A DNA stretch of 64,000 nt from Edaphochlamys debaryana (Eukaryota > Chlorophyta > Chlorophyceae > Chlamydomonadales). The first letter of the stretch is position 1. Every line of letters starts with the position of its first letter. Positions 56,654 through 64,000 of this stretch are shown piece after piece. The stretch is from contig JAEHOE010000020.1 of assembly GCA_016858145.1 (NCBI GenBank), positions 1,116,001-1,180,000 of the forward strand, written 5' to 3'. The notes below the pieces were generated by a model. The model was not told where the DNA came from, did no database searches, and saw nothing but the letters and a program-made list of their open reading frames with translations. The position numbers and the translations under genes are program-made.

Positions 56654-59600
56654 TTAGCCCGACTCCGCGGACTCCGCGGCCTCAGCAGCCACCGCCACAG
56701 CCTGCGCCGCTGCCCCTTTTGCCTCAGCCTCCGCCTCCGCTGCCTCGGCCTCAGCCGCTGCCCCGGCCGCCTGAGCCTCGGCTGCCTCAGCGGCCGCCGC
56801 CTCAGCCTCCGCCGTTGCGACCGCGGCTAGGAGCGCCTGCACCTTCGCCTCCGCGGCCTCTTTCTGTGCCTCCACCGCCTTCATCTGCGCCTCCGCCACC
56901 CCTATCTGCGCCTCCGCCACCTCTACTGCCGCCGCCGCTGCGGCCGCCTCTCCCTCCGACACCACCGCCGCCGCCTCCAACTCCGCGGCAAGCTTCGCCG
57001 AAAGCGCTGTAACCCTGGCCAACGCAACTGCCTTCACCTCGTGCGCCGCAGCGGCGGCCACAGCAGCCTGGCTCGTCCCAGCCGCCGCCGCCGCCGCCGC
57101 CGCCTCAGCCGCCGCCGCCTCGGCTTTCTGGAGATCCTCCGCCGCCGCCGTCAACTCCGCCAGACGCCTGCACTCCTCCTTGTGCCCCCTCTGCCAGTCA
57201 CTTGCCTGACACTGCGTGCTGCAGTACCGCCGCTGCTTGCAGCCGCCGCATCTGCGGAATTTGTCGTACTGCTTCCAGCAGATCTGGCATGTGCGCTGCA
57301 TCAGCTCTGGGTCCCGCAGGCATGCCGGATCGAGTCCCGCTTTCGCAAAGACCTTCTCGGCCATGGCAACCTCGGCCTCCTCCTTTTCGGCCTCTTCCCT
57401 GTCGTCCGCGTCTGATCCCCAGTCGCCCCAGCCAAACATCCTGCGGGCAGGCACACGCACAGGCACAGGGGAAGCCAGGGCGCGGGATGACGCAGGAGGA
57501 ACCAGGAGGGCCCAGGAGGAACCAGGAGGGCCCAGGAGGGCCCAGGAGGAACCAGGAGGGCGCAGGAGGGCGCAGCCTGGAGAGCTTGCTGCTGGGCGGA
57601 AAGCGAGGGTGCATGGGGTCGGGAGGGCGCAGGGTGACGACGTGCTTAGCTCATCACGGCCGGAAAGCGGAGGCTCTTCGGGGCTGGGCCCCCGGACTAC
57701 GGGTATCGCGGCAAGCGGTCGCTGCCGAGCCTGCCGTCCGGTCGGCGAGCTAGGAGCAAGCGGCAGGACGTTCTTCAGGCCTTGCAGGACCTTGGAGGCG
57801 GGGCTGGCCCACAGAGGCCGGCGCGGCTCCTAGACAAGCAAAGCCTGGGCCTGGGCCTGGGCCTGGGCCTGGGCCTGGACCTGGGCCTGGGTCGAGAAGA
57901 GCACGGGTCCCCACGGCGCACCGGTGCAACCCGAGGTTTGCGCCCACTGACAGACCCGTGCGGTGGCCCGTTCCCACGCCCCTCAGCCGCTCACCCCGCC
58001 GGGACGTACGGCAGCGGCACCTCCTCGTCGTCCGGTATGTCCTGCAGCGCCGCCGCCGCCGCCTCGATTTCGGCCAGGTGGTCCGGGATCTGCACGGAGA
58101 CGAACCGGCATCAGTAAGGCACGATCAGGGCTGCCGTACGACCAGCAACTGTTCAGCACCTTCCAGGTAGGCATCGGGCTGCCGCTGCGGTAGCACCTCA
58201 GCCCACAGATTTCCGCTCGCAGTCCGGACCCTCGCAATCACGCATCCTTACTCACTAGCCCAGAGGCTTTCACGACTTCGCGTTTTGCACCCGCTTTCCC
58301 CACGCGCTCCAAGCACATGCCCCATTCCCCACGTGCAGCCCCGCGCACTTGAGTGTGCACCTCCTCCCACATGCCCCACCGCTCCAGCCGCCGCCGCGCC
58401 GCCCGCGCCGCCGCCAGCGCGCCCCGCAGCTCGCCCGCCCGCACCGCCGCCGGCAGGCCGGGCGCCCTCCCCTCGGCCCGCAGCTGCGCGAAGAGCGCGA
58501 GGTACCCCCCCAGGGCCGCGGCGTAGTCGTGACCCTGCTCACAGCCCAGGCGGATCATGGAGGCGGCAGCGCTGCGGGGAGGTAGAGGGTACAGGTGGAT
58601 GGTTGGCTACAGTTTCGTAAAGGTGCGATGGCAGCGCTGGAGAAAGGGCGAGAAGAGGGGGATGGATGGCGACTTGGCAAGGGAAGGGGCAGAGCACGGG
58701 GTGGGGACAGCGAGCGCAAGATCCAAGGGAGAGAGGGCTGTACGGATAGTGAAGGGCCTGCCGTACACGCCCACCTGTACAGCTCGGCCGCATCGGCCGG
58801 CTCCTGCGGCCGTGAAAAGGTCATGGCCAGCCAGCGGTGCGACAGCGGCCGATCCGGATCCAGCTGCTTGATCCGCTGGCTTATGTGGACCAGCAGCTCC
58901 CGCGCCTAGATCCAGTATAAGATCCGAGGATGGTCAGATCCGCATCGGCACATCCACAGCCGACGGCAGGAGCGCAGGAGATGGTGAGGAGAGGGCCAGG
59001 CGGGGTCGCGGGGATGGGGGCGTCAGAGGGAGGGCAGTGAGGAAGGCCGCCTCAGCACGGCAAGGAGAGGGCACAAGGTGGGGCCCGGGTGGGGCCCTGC
59101 CAGACGGCACAGACCCTGCCCGTCCCTGCCTCCTTAGTGGCAGCCCTAACCAGTGGGACGCTGGGCCAACCCCTCAATATCTGCACAGCTCCCGTCCAAC
59201 CGTGCCACGCATCAAGCCCTGTCACGGCCCCTCAGTGCCGGACCGCACCACGTCCACCCCACCCCCCCACCCCTCCGTACCTTGTCGTACATCGGGCAGT
59301 GCAGGTCGGACTTCTGCATCGTGATCCCGGCGTACGGCACCAGTGCCTCGTACAGCACCACCTCCCACTGCGGGGCCGTCAGGTGGTGGGGCTCGCCCAC
59401 GTCCTTGGCGGCCAGCTGGGGGAGCAGCACCTGGGGGGTTGGGGGGGTGGGACGGCGGCAACCGGGCGAGAGGGGGTTCAAGGGCTGGGTGAGGGCTGAC
59501 TGGCGGGCGTGGCGAGGCGGGGTCACACTGCGGACACAAGGCGTCTGGGCACATATGAGTGCCCGAGTGGCCGAGTGGCCCCCCTCTGCCCACCCCACCC

Positions 59601-60299
59601 CACCTCGCGGACCCGCGTGTTGACCGGCCCCTCGCCGCACAGGATCTGCGCCAGCTCGAACCCCTCCGCCAGGCTGCTCGCCATCGTGCTCCACCCCGCC
59701 ACCAGCAGCATGACTGCAAGGATCTCTGACGTCATGCTGCCGTACACGACGGGATCTGGCCGCGGGTGCAGCGCACTCACGATGGGCAGCACGAGGTCCT
59801 CTTGGCCGGAGCCGCCGCTCCGCTGTGGCCGCTGAAACCGCTTTTCGACCTCGCGCGCCCCCAGCTGTTTACCGTGTACGTCCGCCCAGAGGAGCCGTAC
59901 CCCCGTGTACCGCTCCACGTGCTTGGAGGCCTGCGGGTACAGGATGAAAGGCAGGGCAGGGGCTTAGGCTGGCACGGACACATGACCGTGCGTGGCGGTT
60001 GATGGGCGAGGGGCAGCGGCGGGGTACAGCTGGGTAGGACCACCAACGCAACCCACCTGCCACCGGGTGAAGTCCCAGAGAACAGGTTCGATGGGGGCCC
60101 TGATGCCCGACGTGCGATACACTATAGAAAGCATGCGCCTCGCGCAGCGCGACGCCTTTGCGAGCGTATCGACGGGCATCTTGATAGCCACCTTCGCTGC
60201 TGCCGCCGCTGCCGCATAGTCCCGCTTAAATGCATTTCTGTCAGCCTCAGGGATGGTGTGGATGGCGAGCCAGGGCTTTACATTGTCACCGGTCAACAT
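56654..60299 (-). CDS. MYND zinc-finger protein 1
   Basis: Seven minus-strand exons: 60299-60057, 59930-59604, 59430-59281, 58905-58775, 58571-58349, 58089-57995, 57440-56654 (TAA), giving 651 residues. ATG 60299 opens MLTGDNVKPWLAIHTIPEA. Exons 1-5 encode a mainly helical region without a recognised fold (QWEVVLYEALVPYAGITMQ; DHLAEIEAAAAALQDIPDDE). The last exon carries a MYND finger: CQICWKQYDKFRRCGGC, then KQRRYCSTQCQASDW and HKEEC, with all Cys/His ligands in place. It then turns into an Ala/Glu-rich coiled-coil tail of about 150 residues. MYND fingers mediate protein-protein contacts, often in regulators; no catalytic SET domain is visible. It is a tandem paralogue of the gene starting beyond 64000. 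An apparent GTGAGT at 59780-59775 is read as coding because the frame stays open and homologous-looking across it. Confidence 0.8.
57478..57565 (+). repeat. Intronic minisatellite, gaaccaggagggcccagga unit
   Basis: Several copies of gaaccaggagggcccagga and shorter gggcccagga units lie in the last intron of MYND gene 1. A second simple repeat, (gggcct)n, sits at 57845-57892 in the same intron. Confidence 0.8.
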
Positions 60300-61882
60300 T
60301 TTGGCGAACCTCGAACATTCAGCGAGGTTATTCTTAGCTCCTGGATATCAGGGCAGATAGACAAATATGTACAGGAAGTAATGTGGGTATGTTGGTCTGG
60401 GCACATCACGTGAGGCGTGGCGCCTGCCCGATCTCGCCGTTGTACCCTTTGGGCATTTGGGCGAATTGGGCCTTTGACTTTGGGGCCCGCCTCATCCCGC
60501 CTGTTGCCTGATACACACACCACTGAACACCAGAATGAACACCTAGGACCACGTGCTGAAGGAAGGGACCGTTGTGTACCGTTGTCACGCCCTAGCGTGT
60601 CCTATCGACCCCATCACGTGCCTGGCACGCACTAGCCACCTACGCGCATACTTGGTCTGTCCGTGACGTAGGCAACACCGGCAAGCTGTACCAGAGAGCT
60701 TGGGATTTGGGAACAGACAACCTCACAGGTCTGTCCCTCGCTGATATGCCCCTGCGGGCACCGTACGACACCACTGCGCCGTTGCCTACTCAATCCAACA
60801 TTTCACACGCTCGACTCAGCCCCACTGATAGCGGCAGCCCCACTGACGCTCCACGCCATGCTCGCTACCTCACTTTCACCCCGAACCTTTCAGGCACCAT
60901 GACACGCCAGTGCCCGACAGGGTCGCGCGCTCCGCCCAGCCGCCCTCCGGGAATGCTCGCCACCCGGCCGCCGGGTCCATCGTGGCCCCAGGCCACACCC
61001 ACTCTAGGTTTCGTGCATTTGGGTCTCCAACGACTCCAACGCATGGCATCGCACAAGCGCCCTACCTGCGGGGCCCGCCTCCAACACCGACACAACAAGA
61101 AATGCATACGGCTGCAACTCGGCGCTGACGCCCCACCTGCCCCGTGCACCGCGCCAGCGCCGATAGATACCACATGACGAACCCCCGGCAGGGCTACATC
61201 TGCTGCGCAAGCCGGTCCGCGTAGTGCTAGATAGCCCTGTTGCTAGTGCCCTGCATGGAGGCTATGCCCTCCGACACCCGGCAGATAGAGGTGGACCCTG
61301 GAGCACGACTCTGACGCTTGACCCGTGTTCAGCGCCACTCCTGCCAATTGCCCCGCCCTAAACGCGTCCACCTGCAGTCAGCTTCCCGGCCTTCCAGCTA
61401 GCCCCGCTCCCCGTCAAGCGTCCATCAGCCCCCCCCCCCCTAGCGCAGTTACGCGCCCCCGGGGGCCAGCAGCAGCGAGCCCCATCACGCACAGCACACA
61501 GCACGGCTGCACAGCAGTAGTCCTCACCACGCGTCCCCCAGCCCCCCGGCTTGCGCTCTGCAGCCGACCGAGCCAAGCGCAGTCACCGAATCAGAATTCC
61601 AGACCGCCTGCCGCCTTGCTTCCTTGCACGTGCTGGCAGCTCCCGATGCCCGGGCAATGTCAACGTCACTTGAGCACAGTAGGCCATGCCACGTCAAGCC
61701 ATGTCAAAACATCTGTAGCCAAGGCTCATGAGGTCCAGCCCTAGCAGTTGCAGACACCGCTTGCTAGTCGACACCAAGCAAGTTCAGCCATCCATGCCTT
61801 CACGTTCTCCCACCCAGCCCCCGCCCTGTTTCTTGCCCTGTCCAAGCCCCTGCACCCCTGTCTGAGCCCCGCGCGATCTCCA
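60300..61882. other. Intergenic between tandem MYND genes
   Basis: Promoter side of MYND gene 1 and 3' flank of MYND gene 2. It is lower in GC than the exons. No ORF with support, no repeat shared with the flanks. Confidence 0.45.
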
Positions 61883-64000
61883 TCAATTCACCCCCAACCA
61901 CCGGCTCATGTCCCCTGAGCCGCCAGAAGAGTCCGCCGCGGCGTCGGCTGCCTCAGCCTCCGCCGCCTGCACCGCCGCCTCTGGCGCCGCCGCTTCCACC
62001 GCCGCCTCAAGCTCTCGCACCCCGGCCTGCGAAGTCGCAAGCCTCGCCAGAGTTGCATCCTTGCTTGCCGCCGTCTCAGAGGCCGCCGCTTTCCTCGCCT
62101 CTGCCGCCGCGTCAAGCGCTCGTAGCTCGGCAAGTGCAACCGCATGCCGTGCTTGAAGTTCCTCCGTCCTTGCCGCCGCCTCGGCCTCAAGCCTGGTGTG
62201 TACAGTCAGCAGCTTATCACGTGCGGCCGTCACCGCCTCAAGCGCCTCAAGCGCCGCCGCGGTCGCCTCCCTCGTCCCAGCCGCCGCCGCCGCCGCCGCC
62301 GCCTCAGCCGCCGCCGCCTCGGCTTCCCGCACCGCCTCCTCCGCCGCCGTCACCTCCGCCAGGCGCTTGCACTCCTCCTTGTGCCCATTCTGCCAGTCCT
62401 TCGCCTGACACTGCGTGCTGCAGTACCGCTTCCGCTTGCAGCCGCCGCACTTGCGGCACTTGTCGTACTGCTTCCAGCACACGTGGCAGCTGCGGCGCAT
62501 CAGCTCGCGGCCTGCATCCGGGTCCGATTCGAACACCGCAAGAACCGACTCGCTCCTGGCGTTCGTGGCGTGGGTTTCGTCAAGCGCCGCCTGCATCTCG
62601 CGGAGCTCATCTGATGAGCCACCGTCTTCCGAGCCAGACGTTCTGCGATCAGGGGCAAGCACCGGCACAGGGGAAGCGGGGGCGCAAGGTGGTGGGCTCG
62701 CTGGGGCTGGTGTCTGAGCTTGCCGTCCGGTCGGCGGGACAGTGCGTAACCGCAAGCGGCCAGCAGAGCTGGAACGGGCTCGCTGGACGCCCGGGCAAAA
62801 TGCACACTGGTACTGTGCAGTTCTGGAAAGCGGAGGCCCTGGGCCGGGGTGGGCGGCGCGGACTCTCATCCCGCAAGGGAGTCCCTTCGACCTGTGGAAG
62901 CACCCATCGGCAGTCCCGTACAGTGTCGCCACGGCGCACCAATGCATGCACCGACAGGCCCCCGCCCCGTGCAGCCCCATTCCGTACCCCTCAGCCGCTC
63001 ACCCCGCCTGCGGCTCGTCCTTTGGCGGCGGCAGGGCGTACGGCAGCGGCACCTCCTCGTCATCCGGTACGTCCTGCAGCGCTGCCGCCGCCGCCTCGAC
63101 GTCCTCCACGTGATCCGGGATCTGTACGGGGGCGGACCGGCATCAGTAAGGCATGATCAGGGCTGCCGTACGGCACGTGGCTGCTCCATACCCGGCTAAC
63201 ACCACGCCCACGTGCGGTCTCGCACCTCCCGGACTTTCACGTCATCGCTTTATGTACACGCGTTTCCCACACGCTCCAAGCACATGCCCCATTCCCTACG
63301 TGCGGCCCCCCCCACCTGCGTGTGCACCTCCTCCCACATGCCCCACCGCTCCAGCCGCCGCCGCGCCGCCCGCGCCGCCGCCAGCGCGCTCCGCAGCTCG
63401 CCCGCCCGCACCGCCGCCGGCAGGCCGGGCGCCCTCCCCTCGGCCCGCAGCTGCGCGAAGAGCGCGAGGTAGCCCCCCAGCGCTGCGGCGTAGTCGTGAC
63501 CCTGATCACAGCCCAGGCGGACCATGGAGGCGGCGGCGCTGCGGGGGAAAATGGATGGCAAGGGTAGGGGCTGCAGATCATATAGATTACGAATGGCGGT
63601 ATGGTGGGGAAGGCGCTGCGGTAAGGGAAAGTATGGAGTGTTGCGGAGGTGGGAGGGACGCAGGTTTGGGAGGGCGGTGGGAGGTCAAAGGGCAGATCTG
63701 CCGTACACGCCCACCTGTACAGCTGGGCCGCATCGGCCGGCTCCAGTGCCTGTGTGAATCCCATGGCCAGCCATCGGTGCGACAGCGGCCGATCCGGATC
63801 CAGCTGCCTGATCCGCTCGCCCATGCGAACCAGCAGCTCGCGCGCCTAGATGCAGTGATAGATCCGGGGATGGGCAGGGAGGCAGGAGGGGACGTGTTAA
63901 GAAAATCAACATCAGGGACCCCCTGAACCCCAACACCCCGGCGGAAAGGGCAGAAGGTGGCGGGCTTAAGCCTGCCCTTCCAAGCTAGGTCTATGGCCCG
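61883..64000 (-). CDS. MYND zinc-finger protein 2 (5' part beyond window)
   Basis: Four minus-strand exons are visible: 63845-63715, 63538-63316, 63121-63003, 62642-61883 (TGA); earlier exons lie past the right edge. The visible part encodes about 411 residues. The first two visible exons have exactly the same lengths (131 and 223 bases) as their counterparts in MYND gene 1 and are highly similar (LDPDRPLSHRWLAM; GHDYAAALGGYLALFAQLR). The third is 24 bases longer. The last exon has the MYND finger CHVCWKQYDKCRKCGGC, KRKRYCSTQCQAKDW, HKEEC, and an Ala/Glu-rich coiled coil ending MSRWLGVN. This is a direct tandem duplicate of the preceding gene; the tails and introns have diverged more than the 131/223-base exons. 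Function unknown beyond likely protein-protein binding. Confidence 0.8.

Noticed and set aside
59604..59780. Possible intron starting at GTGAGT in MYND gene 1
   Set aside because: No acceptor keeps the frame, whereas the sequence stays open and protein-like across the region.
62053..63156. 367-codon plus-strand open frame
   Set aside because: It is antisense to MYND gene 2 and Pro-rich because of the Ala/Glu-rich coding strand.

Overview
The window looks like nuclear DNA of a GC-rich, flagellated green alga (Chlorophyta, probably Chlorophyceae). That is inferred from intron-dense genes with GC-heavy codons, a kinesin-9 and a CCDC112-type protein (both ciliary or centrosomal families), several proteins with plastid-transit-like N-termini, a plant CLC-e/f-type anion channel and a plant-type small-RNA-degrading nuclease. 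No bacterial operons, rRNA, tRNA, CRISPR or clear transposon genes were seen. I could not assign a species.

Layout, left to right. (1) <1-5054 (+): 3' part of a kinesin-9 gene (KIF6-like). (2) 7216-8413 (-): Gln-rich protein, 5' end uncertain. (3) 9099-11712 (+): plastid-type protein with degenerate EF-hands, followed by a minisatellite built from its own last exon. (4) 13671-14997 (-): 118-aa plastid-type single-pass membrane protein. (5) 15649-21795 (+): CLC anion channel/transporter. (6) 24517-30925 (+) and 32336-39663 (-): two paralogous Ser/Thr kinases, tail to tail. (7) 40339-45550 (+): SDN-type 3'-5' exoribonuclease, divergent from kinase B. (8) 46080-49232 (+): 987-aa orphan protein with a C-terminal membrane anchor. 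(9) 50571-51176 (+): weak orphan exon pair. (10) 51328-55474 (+): CCDC112-like coiled-coil protein. (11) 56654-60299 and 61883->64000 (-): tandem MYND zinc-finger paralogues, the second cut by the window edge.

Gene models were built by hand, by joining exons at AG acceptors and GT or GC donors while keeping frame and family similarity. About 88 introns were placed. Seven use GC donors, and most begin with G-runs and end with C-runs.

The most unusual theme is architectural. In at least six genes a short stretch of exon abutting a splice site, together with that splice signal, occurs again once or more inside the adjacent intron. The inverted kinase pair also carries a near-identical exon-plus-intron tract in otherwise diverged genes, which looks like gene conversion. 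The genes share no single pathway; ciliary, plastid, signalling and RNA-decay genes are interspersed.
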